This document shows positions 7,798 through 16,866 of a stretch of DNA of 64,000 nucleotides, piece after piece. A model generated the notes under the pieces. It had not been told where the DNA came from, searched no databases, and saw only the letters and a program-made list of their open reading frames with translations. The number at the start of each line of letters is the position of its first letter. The stretch's first letter is position 1. Source of the DNA: Mucilaginibacter glaciei. Lineage in GTDB: Bacteria; Bacteroidota; Bacteroidia; Sphingobacteriales; Sphingobacteriaceae. The DNA lies in the NCBI RefSeq assembly GCF_014773245.1, contig NZ_JACWMX010000003.1, positions 248,001 to 312,000 on the forward strand. Direction: 5' to 3'. The position numbers and the translations under genes were made by a program.

Positions 7798-10479
7798 ATG
7801 GATATTGCTAAAACATATCTGCCCAAACAAGCAGAAGATAAATGGTACAAGTACTGGCTAGAACATAACTTTTTCAGGTCGGTGCCTGATGAGCGCGAGC
7901 CGTATACCATCGTTATCCCGCCGCCAAATGTTACTGGCGTACTTCATATGGGCCATATGCTCAACAATACTATACAGGATGTGCTGATACGCCGCGCCCG
8001 TATGAAGGGCAAAAATGCCTGCTGGGTTCCCGGTACAGATCATGCCAGCATTGCCACCGAAGCAAAGGTAGTGGCCATGCTCAAAGAACGCGGTATCAAC
8101 AAAAAAGATTTAAGCCGCGATGAGTTCCTGGCTTATGCCCTGGAATGGAAAGATAAATACGGCGGTATCATCCTTGAGCAGCTGAAAAAATTAGGTGCCT
8201 CGTGCGATTGGGAACGTACCAAGTTCACCATGGATGAGGATATGTCTGAATCTGTTATCGATTACTTTGTACACCTGCATAAAAAAGGCTGGATCTATCG
8301 TGGCGTACGCATGGTTAACTGGGACCCGCAAGGTAAAACCGCGGTAAGTGACGAAGAGGTTATCCGTAAAGAAGTAAACCAAAAGCTGTATTACATTAAG
8401 TATGAGGTTGTATCGACAAATGTTCAGAAAGAAACAAATCATGTCGCTAATCCTACCGAATATCTTACGATAGCTACCACTCGCCCGGAAACCATTATGG
8501 CCGATGCGGCGATATGTATTAACCCGAATGACGAGCGTTACACACATTTACACGGTAGGCAGGTATATATACCTTTAATCAATCGCATGATCCCGGTGAT
8601 ACTGGACGAGTATGTAACTATGGATTTTGGTACAGGCTGTTTAAAGGTTACCCCGGCGCATGATCTGAACGATTACGAGTTGGGGCAGAAACATAAATTA
8701 CAGATCATCGATATTTTAAATGATGATGCAACGCTGAACGAAAAGGCGCAGATCCTGATAGGCGAGGACCGTTTCATTGCCCGTAAAAAGATCGCGGTAT
8801 TATTGGAAGAAGCCGGTGCTTTGGACAAAATGGAGGATTATACCTCACAAATTGGTTTCAGCGAACGTACCAATGCCGCTATCGAGCCCAAACTGTCTAT
8901 GCAGTGGTTTTGCAAAATGAAAGAGCTAGCCGGCCCTGCTTTGGATTATGTGCTGAATGGCGAGGTGAAACTGATCCCCGAAAAATTTATTAATACCTAC
9001 CGGCACTGGATGGAAAACGTGCGCGACTGGAATATCAGTCGCCAGTTATGGTGGGGTCAACAGATCCCGGCGTACTATCTGCCAAATGGAGAATTCGTGG
9101 TAGCAAAAACTAAGGAAGAAGCATTGGTTGAAGCCCAGGCTATCGACCCTAAATTTACTTTGAGTGACCTAACGCAGGAGGAAGATGTTTTAGATACATG
9201 GTTCTCATCGGGCTTGTGGCCTATATCGGTATTCGACGGTGTGCGTAACCCGGATAATGCTGAGATCAACTACTATTATCCCACAAATGACCTGGTAACC
9301 GCTCCCGAGATCTTATTCTTTTGGGTGGCCCGGATGATCATGTCTGGATATGAGCTGCGCGGACAAAAACCATTCAACAATGTGTATTTAACCGGGATAG
9401 TGCGGGATAAACTGGGCCGAAAAATGTCCAAATCTTTAGGTAACTCGCCCGATCCTTTAGACCTGATAGACCAGTATGGTGCCGATGGCGTTCGTGTAGG
9501 TATGCTGTTATGCTCGCCCGCAGGAAACGACCTGATGTTTGATGAAAAATATTGCAAGCAGGGTAGCGGCTTTGCCAACAAAATATGGAATGCCTTTAAA
9601 CTGATAAAAGGCTGGCAGGTTGACCCCAATTTGGTATCAAACAACCAGGTTGCGATCAACTGGTTCGAGAGCCGGTTTAACCAGGCCTTAATTGATATCG
9701 AAAGCGATTTTGCCCAGTACCGCCTGTCGGAAGCTTTAATGGCAACCTATAAATTGGTTTGGGATGATTTCTGTGCCTGGTATTTGGAAATGATTAAGCC
9801 CGTTTATCAGCAAGGGGTAGAAAAGCAAAGTATAGATGAACCCACCTATCGGGCCACCATAGCTTTCTTTGAAAATATTTTAAAGGTGCTGCACCCCTTC
9901 ATGCCATTTTTAACTGAGGAACTTTGGCACGACGAATTATTTGGCCAGCGGGAAGACCTGGACTGTTGCATTGTAGCACAATTACCAACTAACGGGAAAG
10001 TAAATACCCAATTGAAAACTGAATTGGAAGTTATACAGCAAATTATAACACAAGTCAGAAATATTCGCAGCAGTAAAGGGTTGTCGCCTAACATGGCGTT
10101 ACCCTTGGCTGTTAAAGTAACATCAAAAATTGATTATGAGAAAAAATATTGGCCGATAATTAAACAGTTGGGCAATATAAGTCAATTAACAGAGGTTAAT
10201 GGAGCGGTTAATGGAGCGAATAATTTCATCATTGGAACAGACGAATTTTTTATTACTCTTAATTTAAACGTTGATGTTGCTGCGGAAATCGAACGTTTTG
10301 AAAAAGAAGAAGATTATTTAATTGGGTTTTTAAGATCAGTTCAAGCTAAGTTAAGCAACGAACGTTTTATTGCAAATGCTAAATCGGAGATTGTTGAAAA
10401 CGAATTAAAAAAGAAAGCTGACGCCGAAGCAAGGCTGGAAATGGTCAGAGCAAATTTGAGAGGGTTACGCGACGAGTAG
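7798..10479 (+). CDS. valS: Valyl-tRNA synthetase
   Basis: 893 residues from ATG 7798; a TTG 9 bases upstream is less likely. Class I synthetase that charges tRNA-Val with valine in the cytoplasm. Visible: HMGH (50-53) in PPNVTGVLHMGHMLNN, the CP1 editing domain in about 190-370 with TIATTRPETI, the KMSKS loop (542-546) in GRKMSKSLGNSPDP, an anticodon-binding domain, and the C-terminal coiled coil typical of ValRS (about 830-893, rich in E and K). Length is normal for Bacteroidetes. The last 500 bases are clearly richer in A+T than the first 2 kb. A hairpin at 10508 follows the gene. Confidence 0.98.
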   Translation: MDIAKTYLPKQAEDKWYKYWLEHNFFRSVPDEREPYTIVIPPPNVTGVLHMGHMLNNTIQDVLIRRARMKGKNACWVPGTDHASIATEAKVVAMLKERGINKKDLSRDEFLAYALEWKDKYGGIILEQLKKLGASCDWERTKFTMDEDMSESVIDYFVHLHKKGWIYRGVRMVNWDPQGKTAVSDEEVIRKEVNQKLYYIKYEVVSTNVQKETNHVANPTEYLTIATTRPETIMADAAICINPNDERYTHLHGRQVYIPLINRMIPVILDEYVTMDFGTGCLKVTPAHDLNDYELGQKHKLQIIDILNDDATLNEKAQILIGEDRFIARKKIAVLLEEAGALDKMEDYTSQIGFSERTNAAIEPKLSMQWFCKMKELAGPALDYVLNGEVKLIPEKFINTYRHWMENVRDWNISRQLWWGQQIPAYYLPNGEFVVAKTKEEALVEAQAIDPKFTLSDLTQEEDVLDTWFSSGLWPISVFDGVRNPDNAEINYYYPTNDLVTAPEILFFWVARMIMSGYELRGQKPFNNVYLTGIVRDKLGRKMSKSLGNSPDPLDLIDQYGADGVRVGMLLCSPAGNDLMFDEKYCKQGSGFANKIWNAFKLIKGWQVDPNLVSNNQVAINWFESRFNQALIDIESDFAQYRLSEALMATYKLVWDDFCAWYLEMIKPVYQQGVEKQSIDEPTYRATIAFFENILKVLHPFMPFLTEELWHDELFGQREDLDCCIVAQLPTNGKVNTQLKTELEVIQQIITQVRNIRSSKGLSPNMALPLAVKVTSKIDYEKKYWPIIKQLGNISQLTEVNGAVNGANNFIIGTDEFFITLNLNVDVAAEIERFEKEEDYLIGFLRSVQAKLSNERFIANAKSEIVENELKKKADAEARLEMVRANLRGLRDE

Positions 10480-10507
10480 CATTTAAGAATTCAGTTTTTT
10501 AGGTAAG

Positions 10508-10533
10508 TGCCAACAACATAAGTTGTTTTGGCA
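10508..10533 (+). terminator. Weak hairpin after valS, possible terminator
   Basis: tgccaacaac and gttgttttggca form a stem with a small bulge 30 bases after the valS stop. No good T tract follows, so termination is uncertain. Confidence 0.3.
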
Positions 10534-10642
10534 AATTAATTGCAGTACCCTAATGCTTAGCGCGACCTGTTTGTTGCAAAAAACGTATATTAAACGACCA
10601 ATTTGTAACAGCTGTAAATTAGACCCTGCAATTTATTAACGA

Positions 10643-12517
10643 GTGGATTTTTTCAATTTTTCAATTTATAAAATTCTAAATAAAGACCAGTCAATTCTTG
10701 ACCAGGCCCGCATTCGCTTGTTATATTATGGCTGTGTGCTATGCTTTGTCGCGCTGGGCGCGCTCTTTTTAAGCGTTTCGTTACAGGGGCTCCCCATCAT
10801 GACATACACCACAGCCATTCTACTGGTTGTTGTTGCCGGGCTATTTAAATACCTTACCTACAAGCCCGAGTGGCGCATTATATCGCATATGCTGCTTATA
10901 GTGGGTACGCTGGTTAATTTGTTTTCGGTGTTTTTTATCATGCAGGATGTAAACCTCATCACTATCCAGATCATCATTCTGGTAATTGTGTTTAGCTTTT
11001 ATATGCTAGGGCAAAACTGGGGCATGTTTTTTTCGTTGTTTAACTTACTGCCCGTACTGCTATTCCTGGTGATGAAGTATGATCATAACTATTACATTGA
11101 TTTTAAGCCCGAAAAGTCTGACGAGTCGACTACTATTATTGGCGTATTCGCCAATTTTATATTGATCATCTTTATCCACAGCCACTTTTATACCGCCTTC
11201 ATAAAAAATATAAAGATGCTCAAGGAAACGGGCGAGGAGCAGGCCGCTTTGAACATTGAATTTGAAAAGGCAATTGTAAAGGCCGAAAAATCATCGCAGG
11301 TACAATCGGAATTTTTGTCTACCATGTCGCATGAGATCCGTACACCGTTAAACGCGGTGATCGGGATGAGCAATTTGCTGATGATGAACAGCCCGCGCCC
11401 TGATCAGAACGAGAACCTCGATATCTTGAAGTTCTCTGCCAACAATTTGCTGGCCATTGTAAATGACGTGCTCGATTTCAACAAGATAGAATCAGGGAAA
11501 GTAGTATTCGAAAAGATCAAATTCAACCTTGTAGATCTGATGCACAACATATGCGGCGGGCAGATCATCAAAGCCGAAGAAAAAGGCTTATTATTTAAGC
11601 TGGATGTTGACAGTGCCCTGCGCAAAAAAGTGATCTTTGGCGACCCAACGCGTTTGACCCAGATCATTTTTAACCTGATAAGCAACGCTATTAAATTTAC
11701 CGCACAGGGCAATATATGGGTGCGGGTAACCTGTTTGGAAGATAGACATAACAATATTACTATTGGCTTTTCTGTAAAAGATACCGGTATCGGGATTAAA
11801 AAAGATAACCTGGAAAGTATATTTGAGCCGTTTACCCAGGAGTCTATTAGTACTACACGCCAGTATGGTGGTACGGGATTGGGCTTGGCCATTGTAAAAA
11901 GGCTGTTAGAGTTGCAAGGCTTACACATGCACGTTAACAGTAAGGTAAACGAAGGCTCAGAATTTTCATTTAATATGGAGTTCCCGGTTTCGACCGAGGT
12001 AACCCCTGCTGAAAGACGCGCCCCGGCTATGCAAACTTTATCGGCACCTTTAGCTAACGGATCGGCAGTCTTACCGGCTAATGGTTCGCCTGTTTCTGCG
12101 GCCTCTCCGCCAGTCGTTCCCGAGCAGGCGGAGGTATTAAGCGGATCTTTACGCGTGCTGATCGCCGAGGATAACCCGGTAAACGTGATGCTGATGAAGA
12201 AGCTGTTCAGTAAGTGGAAGATAATACCTACCATTGCCGAGAATGGCGAGCGCGCGGTAGAAATTATACAGTACGGAAACTTTGATATTATATTAATGGA
12301 CTTGCAAATGCCGGTAATGAACGGTTTTGATGCTACTATCGAGATCCGTAAAATGCCTGACCCCGCCAAAGCAAACATTCCTATCATTGCGTTAACCGCG
12401 TCGGCGTTGTTTGATATCAAAGACCAGGTAACCGCCGCCGGGATGAATGGCTACATAGCCAAGCCCTTTAAACCAGAAGAACTGATGGACAAGATCCAAA
12501 GCCTCGTAAACGCTTAA
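10643..12517 (+). CDS. Hybrid sensor histidine kinase / response regulator
   Basis: 624 residues with a GTG start at 10643; no ATG is better placed before the first hydrophobic segment. About six membrane helices fill residues 25-185, with hardly any periplasmic domain. They are followed by a coiled coil, HisKA with SEFLSTMSHEIRTPL (H230), HATPase with N-box NLISNAIKFT, G1 DTGIGI, F-box FEPFTQE and G2 GGTGLGLAI, then an Ala/Pro/Ser-rich linker (about 450-500) and a receiver domain with phospho-acceptor D553 in MDLQMPVMNG and K in YIAKPFKPEEL. No output domain is present, so a phosphotransfer partner or a separate regulator must exist elsewhere. It ends 7 bases before a convergent gene. Confidence 0.92.
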   Translation: MDFFNFSIYKILNKDQSILDQARIRLLYYGCVLCFVALGALFLSVSLQGLPIMTYTTAILLVVVAGLFKYLTYKPEWRIISHMLLIVGTLVNLFSVFFIMQDVNLITIQIIILVIVFSFYMLGQNWGMFFSLFNLLPVLLFLVMKYDHNYYIDFKPEKSDESTTIIGVFANFILIIFIHSHFYTAFIKNIKMLKETGEEQAALNIEFEKAIVKAEKSSQVQSEFLSTMSHEIRTPLNAVIGMSNLLMMNSPRPDQNENLDILKFSANNLLAIVNDVLDFNKIESGKVVFEKIKFNLVDLMHNICGGQIIKAEEKGLLFKLDVDSALRKKVIFGDPTRLTQIIFNLISNAIKFTAQGNIWVRVTCLEDRHNNITIGFSVKDTGIGIKKDNLESIFEPFTQESISTTRQYGGTGLGLAIVKRLLELQGLHMHVNSKVNEGSEFSFNMEFPVSTEVTPAERRAPAMQTLSAPLANGSAVLPANGSPVSAASPPVVPEQAEVLSGSLRVLIAEDNPVNVMLMKKLFSKWKIIPTIAENGERAVEIIQYGNFDIILMDLQMPVMNGFDATIEIRKMPDPAKANIPIIALTASALFDIKDQVTAAGMNGYIAKPFKPEELMDKIQSLVNA

Positions 12518-12523
12518 AACCAG

Positions 12524-12982
12524 TTACAGGGTCTTGTAATTGGGTAATTCTTCTAAAAATTTATAAGTTTCCGTGTCGAAATCTATAAGGCAATAATAAT
12601 GTTGTAGCCCGTTGCTTACTACTAGTAGTGGCACTTTATGCACAATGTTATAACGTGCGGCCTGATCAAACGTGGCCTGGTTGATAGATACACCGGGGGC
12701 TTTACATTCTACCAGTAAAATCTTTTGTCCCGTTGAATTGAATACTACAATGTCTGTTCGTTTGGCTTGACCGTTCAGTTTGAGCCCGCCTTCCAGTTTA
12801 ATTAATGATTTAGGGTACTGCTTATGTTTAATTAAATATTGTACAAAATGCTGCCTAACCCATTCTTCTGGGGTTAGGATAATGGTGCGTTTCCTAATTT
12901 CATCAAACAAACTTAACTGGCCGTTATGGTCGGTTAACTTAAAGGGGTGGGGTGGGAGGTTGAGCGGAATTAGCAGGTCCAT
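12524..12982 (-). CDS. Stand-alone HsdR-N-like (HSDR_N_2) nuclease-fold protein
   Basis: 152 residues matching the type I restriction enzyme R N-terminal family found alone in many Bacteroidetes genomes. The PD-(D/E)xK core appears complete: D77 in AKRTDIVVF and E92-x-K94 in LLVECKAP, followed by QAARYN. So a metal-dependent nuclease activity is possible. There is no HsdM, HsdS or helicase gene nearby, so this is not a restriction system by itself. It diverges from holA across a 99-base gap that is largely composed of inverted heptamer repeats. Its physiological role is not known to me. Confidence 0.75.
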   Translation of the reverse strand: MDLLIPLNLPPHPFKLTDHNGQLSLFDEIRKRTIILTPEEWVRQHFVQYLIKHKQYPKSLIKLEGGLKLNGQAKRTDIVVFNSTGQKILLVECKAPGVSINQATFDQAARYNIVHKVPLLVVSNGLQHYYCLIDFDTETYKFLEELPNYKTL

Positions 12983-12990
12983 TACAAAGC

Positions 12991-13076
12991 CAAAAGTAGA
13001 AAGTAAAAATTCAAAAAAGTAGTTTATTATTCCACAACCCGCACTTTTCGCTTTTTAGTTTTTTACTTTTGACTTA
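12991..13076. repeat. Inverted arms of 7-bp units between the HSDR_N_2 gene and holA
   Basis: Left arm from 12991 reads as heptamers caaaagt, agaaagt, aaaaatt; right arm 13042-13076 reads cactttt, cgctttt, tagtttt, ttacttt, tgactta. The two arms are approximately reverse complements. The right arm contains the presumed -7 element of holA. Confidence 0.6.
13064..13071 (+). promoter_or_regulatory. -7 element before holA
   Basis: tacttttg fits TAnnTTTG and ends 10 bases before the holA ATG. It lies inside the right heptamer arm. No TTG is seen 19-21 bases upstream. Confidence 0.4.
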
Positions 13077-13081
13077 TCCTC

Positions 13082-14104
13082 ATGACTGCGCCCGAAATTA
13101 TAAAAGATCTTAAAGCCCGCAAATTTAAACCGCTGTACCTGCTGCACGGTGAAGAACCTTATTTTATTGATCTGATAAGTAATTATGTGGAACATCAAGT
13201 ACTGTCAGATGCTGAAAAAGGCTTCAATCAAACCGTATTGTATGGAAAAGATACCGACGTAATGACGGCCATCAACGCGGCTAAACGTTACCCAATGATG
13301 AGTGACTACCAGGTGGTGCTGGTGAAGGAAGCCCAGGATATGAAGTGGGGTAAAGACGATGACGACAAAAAGAGCATTAACCCGCTTTTGGCTTATCTCG
13401 AAAACCCGTTGTCAAGCACTATCCTGGTGTTTTGCTATAAATACGGCAAGTTTGATAAGCGCAAAAAAACCTACAAGGCGATTGATAAGAACGGGCTGAT
13501 ATTTGAATCGGCGGCTTTATATGATAGTAAGATCCCGGCTTGGATAGAAAGTTATATTACCGGCAAAAAATATAAGATCAACCCGCAGGCATCGGCCATG
13601 TTATCGGAATATTTAGGGAACGACCTGTCCAAAATAGCTAATGAGTTAGAGAAGCTTGTGCTTAACGTTAGCCCCGGCGAAGAGATCACCCTCAAACATA
13701 TTCATGATAACATTGGAATTAGCAAAGAGTACAATGTATTTGAGCTGCAATCGGCACTTACCCGCAAAGAAATTTACAAGGTAAACCAGATAGTGAATTA
13801 CTTTGAAGCCAACCCCAAAGCCAACCCTATAGTGCTTGTTTTAGGCAACCTGAATAACTTTTTTAGCAAAGTGCTTGCCTATCATTACATAAAAGACCGC
13901 ACGCCGCAAAACCTGGCAAGAGAGCTTGGTGTTAGTCCTTATTTTTTAAAGGATTATGAGCAGGCAGCGCGGGGCTATAACCTGGGTAAAACTTTCCAGG
14001 TGATCAGTTACCTGCGCGAGTATGACGTGAAAAGTAAAGGTGTTGACTCAAACACCGATCATGGCGGTTTGATGAAAGAGCTGATGTTTAAAATTCTCCA
14101 TTGA
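13082..14104 (+). CDS. holA: DNA polymerase III subunit delta
   Basis: 340 residues, the usual length. The delta subunit opens the beta sliding clamp as part of the clamp loader. Seen: the N-terminal start KPLYLLHGEEPYFIDLISNYV, the conserved LVKEAQDM strand, STILVFCYKYGKFDKRKKTYK, the SALTRKEIYKVNQIV and VLGNLNNFFSKVL helices of the C-terminal collar domain. The gene starts shortly after a TAnnTTTG element. The small membrane-protein gene downstream at 14219 is probably independent. Confidence 0.93.
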   Translation: MTAPEIIKDLKARKFKPLYLLHGEEPYFIDLISNYVEHQVLSDAEKGFNQTVLYGKDTDVMTAINAAKRYPMMSDYQVVLVKEAQDMKWGKDDDDKKSINPLLAYLENPLSSTILVFCYKYGKFDKRKKTYKAIDKNGLIFESAALYDSKIPAWIESYITGKKYKINPQASAMLSEYLGNDLSKIANELEKLVLNVSPGEEITLKHIHDNIGISKEYNVFELQSALTRKEIYKVNQIVNYFEANPKANPIVLVLGNLNNFFSKVLAYHYIKDRTPQNLARELGVSPYFLKDYEQAARGYNLGKTFQVISYLREYDVKSKGVDSNTDHGGLMKELMFKILH

Positions 14105-14218
14105 TGGGTGCGTTTCAGCGGGTGGATGTTTCACTTTAACACTCGTTAATATTTGATTGAAAGTTAAGCTAACCTATTGTGCTGCTTTAGCGTAATAGGG
14201 GCTAACTAAAATCACCGT

Positions 14219-14413
14219 ATGAATATTTATTATACTACAGGTATCATTATTTTAAGTCTCGCAGGAATTCTTATTGCCGGCGTAATATTCTTTAGTTTTT
14301 TAAAGTACATCAAAAAGCACTACTACCCAAACTGGAAATTCCCTGATTATATAAGCGTAGGCTATGCGGAATACCTTTATTATAAATTTATAAAAAGAGG
14401 CCAAGACCACTAA
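14219..14413 (+). CDS. Small single-pass membrane protein, unknown
   Basis: 64 residues. One hydrophobic helix (about 5-30, GIIILSLAGILIAGVIFFSF) followed by a basic, aromatic-rich cytoplasmic tail (KKHYYPNWKFPDYISVGYAEYLYYKF). No family is recognised. Support comes from an ordered signal-anchor design, a good ATG and the lack of any overlapping gene. It could still be a chance ORF. Confidence 0.55.
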   Translation: MNIYYTTGIIILSLAGILIAGVIFFSFLKYIKKHYYPNWKFPDYISVGYAEYLYYKFIKRGQDH

Positions 14414-14480
14414 CACAAATACTTGGGCCACTTTTCAATGTCTCGTATTTTTCTCATTTTTGCAGCTTCAAACATACTAC

Positions 14481-14888
14481 ATGAACCATTGGCTTGTAAA
14501 ATCAGAACCGTTTAAATATAGTTGGGAAAAATTCAACCAGGAGGGCCGTACGTTTTGGGATGGCGTACGTAATTACCAGGCACGTAATAATCTGCGCGAC
14601 ATGAAAGAGGGCGACCTGGTGATGTGGTACCACAGCAACGAGGGCAAGGAAATTGTAGGTATTGCCCGCGTAGTAAAAGAATCCTACCAGGATCCCACCA
14701 CCGATGATAAGAATTGGGTAGTGGTTGACCTGGTGCCGGTGGAAAGCCTTAAACGCGCCGTAACTTTAGAAGAAATAAAAGCTGACGAGCGTTTAAAAGA
14801 TATTGGGCTGGTGAGGCAGGGCCGTTTATCTGTAATGCCGGTAAAGCGCGAAGAGTTTGACAGGATCCTGGAAATGTCGGCTCAATAA
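14481..14888 (+). CDS. EVE domain protein
   Basis: 135 residues from ATG 14481; the frame is open 7 codons further up but the family starts at MNHWLVKSEPFKYSW. EVE domains are PUA-like folds thought to bind modified bases in RNA or DNA. Recognisable parts are WDGVRNYQARNNLRDM, GDLVMWYHSN (the family core), VGIARVV, and VDLVPVESLKRAVTLEEIK near the end. Length matches the stand-alone family. It ends 8 bases before the convergent thioesterase gene. The biological role of stand-alone EVE proteins is not settled. Confidence 0.9.
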   Translation: MNHWLVKSEPFKYSWEKFNQEGRTFWDGVRNYQARNNLRDMKEGDLVMWYHSNEGKEIVGIARVVKESYQDPTTDDKNWVVVDLVPVESLKRAVTLEEIKADERLKDIGLVRQGRLSVMPVKREEFDRILEMSAQ

Positions 14889-14896
14889 GCTTCGGC

Positions 14897-15421
14897 TTAT
14901 TTCTTTTCAGTGCCAAAGAACAATGCCTTCAGTTCGGTAGCGTCATCCGGTTTCATTTTTCCGCCTAAAATTAGCCGTACCTGTCTGCGGCGTAATGCGC
15001 CTTCGAATAGTTCAACTTCGGTATCAGTCTCCGGTATAAGCGCAGGGACAGGTATGGTATGGCCATCCTGATCTAAAGCGACAAAGGTGTAATAAGCTTC
15101 ATTACTTTTTTTGCGCGTGCCCGATGGGATATTCTCTGCAAATACATCCATCTTAACTTCAACAGAGGTGGTAAACGCCCGGCTTACTTTTGCTTCGATA
15201 GTGATTACATCACCTAATTTAATTGGGTGATGAAAAGATACATTATCTACCGATGCCGTTACTACTACCCGGTTACAATGTTTTTGCGCGGATATAGCAG
15301 CGGCAATATCCATCCAGTAAAGTAAACGTCCCCCCATCAAATTATTAAAGGTGTTGGTATCGTTGGGCAATACCAACTCGTTCATGATAGTGAATGATTC
15401 TTTAGGCGCTTTTCCGTTCAT
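14897..15421 (-). CDS. Acyl-CoA thioesterase (hotdog fold, YciA/BACH type)
   Basis: 174 residues. Hydrolyses acyl-CoA to free acid and CoA. The hotdog signature is seen: NTFNNLMGGRLLYWMDIAAA with the catalytic-site Asp in MD, VVTASVDNVSFHHPIKLGDV and EAYYTFVALDQDG. The N-terminal MNELVLPNDTN is typical of Bacteroidetes members. It sits just downstream of the T9SS plug gene on the same strand (31 bases), but it has its own TAnnTTTG element in that gap. Chain-length preference is not predictable. Confidence 0.88.
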   Translation of the reverse strand: MNGKAPKESFTIMNELVLPNDTNTFNNLMGGRLLYWMDIAAAISAQKHCNRVVVTASVDNVSFHHPIKLGDVITIEAKVSRAFTTSVEVKMDVFAENIPSGTRKKSNEAYYTFVALDQDGHTIPVPALIPETDTEVELFEGALRRRQVRLILGGKMKPDDATELKALFFGTEKK

Positions 15422-15425
15422 ACGG

Positions 15426-15433
15426 CAAAGATA
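15426..15433 (-). promoter_or_regulatory. -7 element before the thioesterase gene
   Basis: On the minus strand tatctttg (fits TAnnTTTG) ends 4 bases before the ATG at 15421. The same octamer is found before the ABC-F gene and glyS. No -33 TTG is seen at 19-21 bases. Confidence 0.4.
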
Positions 15434-15452
15434 GGTTTTGGTGCGGATATTT

Positions 15453-16712
15453 TTACGGCTTTGCAGTATTCAGCAAGCTGTAGCCCACCAATTCTTCCCA
15501 GCGGGAGCCGGGCGGGCGGTAGTAAACCAGCAATTGATATTCGTTCTCGGTTTCAAAGTAGTTGCCTTCTAACAATGTATCATCTATTTTCTTGGTGGCA
15601 TTGCTCACCCAAATATATTGATAGTCATACACGCCTTGTTTTAAGAGCAAATGCGTATAAAAGCGGCCGCGGCTGTCAAATTCCATGCGGCTATTCTCGT
15701 CAATCTTGTAATCGTTAAACTGGCCGATGATGTACGGAGTGCCATCGTCTGGCGGGCGGTTGGCGGCAAGACTAAAATATACGTGCGCATAATCAGCGTC
15801 GGTGCGCGAATCGCGGCCATCCTGGTTGTAAATAAAGAATTTACCGTCGTTGTCATACAGCAAAGTATAATTGGGTAAATCGCGGGGCGGGTCGCCTAAA
15901 AGCATCACGGTATTGGCGGTGTCTTTATAGATCCTGGCCACCCGTTCAGAGTTTAACTTTAAGGTGCGGATATCGAAGTGCCTGAACTCGTTACGGCCTG
16001 CAAAATCATTAATGGTAACATCATTATAAACGAGTTGGTTGTTACGTACATAGGTGGGCGTGGCGTTTAATCTGCCGGTCTCTGGCCGGGTGTTCTGCAT
16101 CACCATCACCCGGAGATCTGTATTAGGGTTTTGTACATTTAAACCGGCATACTGCACCGTAAAGTTCACTTTTTGATTGGTACGCCGTAATGCCACATTA
16201 TTTGAAGCCAACACATTTGCCGCTATAGACACCTTTGAATTGACCACGTAAAGCCTGCGGGTAAGCAATAACCTGGTAGGGTCGTTATTCTCGTAAACTT
16301 TCAGGATGTAGTTGCCAGGTAGCTTTGGGGCTATGTTTTGATTGGGTAGTTTGATCTCGTAATGCGTATATTTTTGAAACGTGCCCGATGAGTACGTGTA
16401 ATCAAAGATCCTGTCTTCGGTAAAGGATTGCAGGTACTCGGCAGGGGACAGGCGCGACGAATTCCAGTTGGCATCACAATGCTCAATAGTGTAGTTAACG
16501 GTGCGGCTGCTGCCGCTTAAGTCGTCAAAGCCCAACACCACCTGGTCGGTTGAGTTTAAACCGATGATAGGGAAGGAGGATTGTTTGGATGTATTATAAA
16601 ACTCAACGCTTTTGATCTCGTGCCGGTAAACGCCGTTGGCATAGGGTGTTTGGGCGTTTAAGTTGCTTGCGATAAAAAGCGCGCCGATGAAAAGTAGGAG
16701 GGCGTTTTTCAT
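15453..16712 (-). CDS. Type IX secretion system plug protein (DUF5103)
   Basis: 419 residues. A signal peptide (MKNALLLFIGALFIASNLNA, cut near QTPY) leads into the DUF5103 domains. Conserved pieces: YRHEIKSVEFYN, LGFDDLSGS, YTIEHCDANW, LSPAEYLQSF, PGNYILKVYEN and the later WSNATKKIDDTLLEGNYFETENEYQLLVYYRPPG. In Flavobacterium johnsoniae this protein plugs the SprA pore of the type IX secretion system from the periplasmic side. It therefore points to a T9SS, which with the GldA-like gene at 51939 fits a Bacteroidetes host. No other T9SS gene is adjacent. Confidence 0.9.
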   Translation of the reverse strand: MKNALLLFIGALFIASNLNAQTPYANGVYRHEIKSVEFYNTSKQSSFPIIGLNSTDQVVLGFDDLSGSSRTVNYTIEHCDANWNSSRLSPAEYLQSFTEDRIFDYTYSSGTFQKYTHYEIKLPNQNIAPKLPGNYILKVYENNDPTRLLLTRRLYVVNSKVSIAANVLASNNVALRRTNQKVNFTVQYAGLNVQNPNTDLRVMVMQNTRPETGRLNATPTYVRNNQLVYNDVTINDFAGRNEFRHFDIRTLKLNSERVARIYKDTANTVMLLGDPPRDLPNYTLLYDNDGKFFIYNQDGRDSRTDADYAHVYFSLAANRPPDDGTPYIIGQFNDYKIDENSRMEFDSRGRFYTHLLLKQGVYDYQYIWVSNATKKIDDTLLEGNYFETENEYQLLVYYRPPGSRWEELVGYSLLNTAKP

Positions 16713-16759
16713 TGTTACAATAATACGTAATCGCGCTTAACTTATTATTTATTTACAAC

Positions 16760-16857
16760 CATGTCATTGCGAACGACTGTGCGGTAATCTCATCCTTTGC
16801 AAAGCGGTAATCCGTGGCGACGAGATTGCCACATCGCTCCGCTTCTCGCAATGATAT
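16760..16857. repeat. Palindromic intergenic element, tgtcattgcga family, copy 1
   Basis: About 98 bp with inverted ends catgtcattgcga and tcgcaatgatatg (one mismatch) and internal ggtaatctc... / gagattgcc... pairing. Related full copies lie at 26830, 29581 and 37699. It sits between the plug gene and the ABC-F gene. Confidence 0.8.
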
Positions 16858-16866
16858 GGTTTACTT

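Noticed and set aside
11404..12420. 338-codon minus-strand ORF opposite the hybrid kinase
   Set aside because: It lies wholly within a gene with intact kinase and receiver motifs; low-complexity Ser/Ile composition is typical of an antisense frame.
12524..12982. Restriction-modification locus
   Set aside because: Only a stand-alone N-terminal HsdR-like domain is present; there is no methylase, specificity or helicase gene around it.
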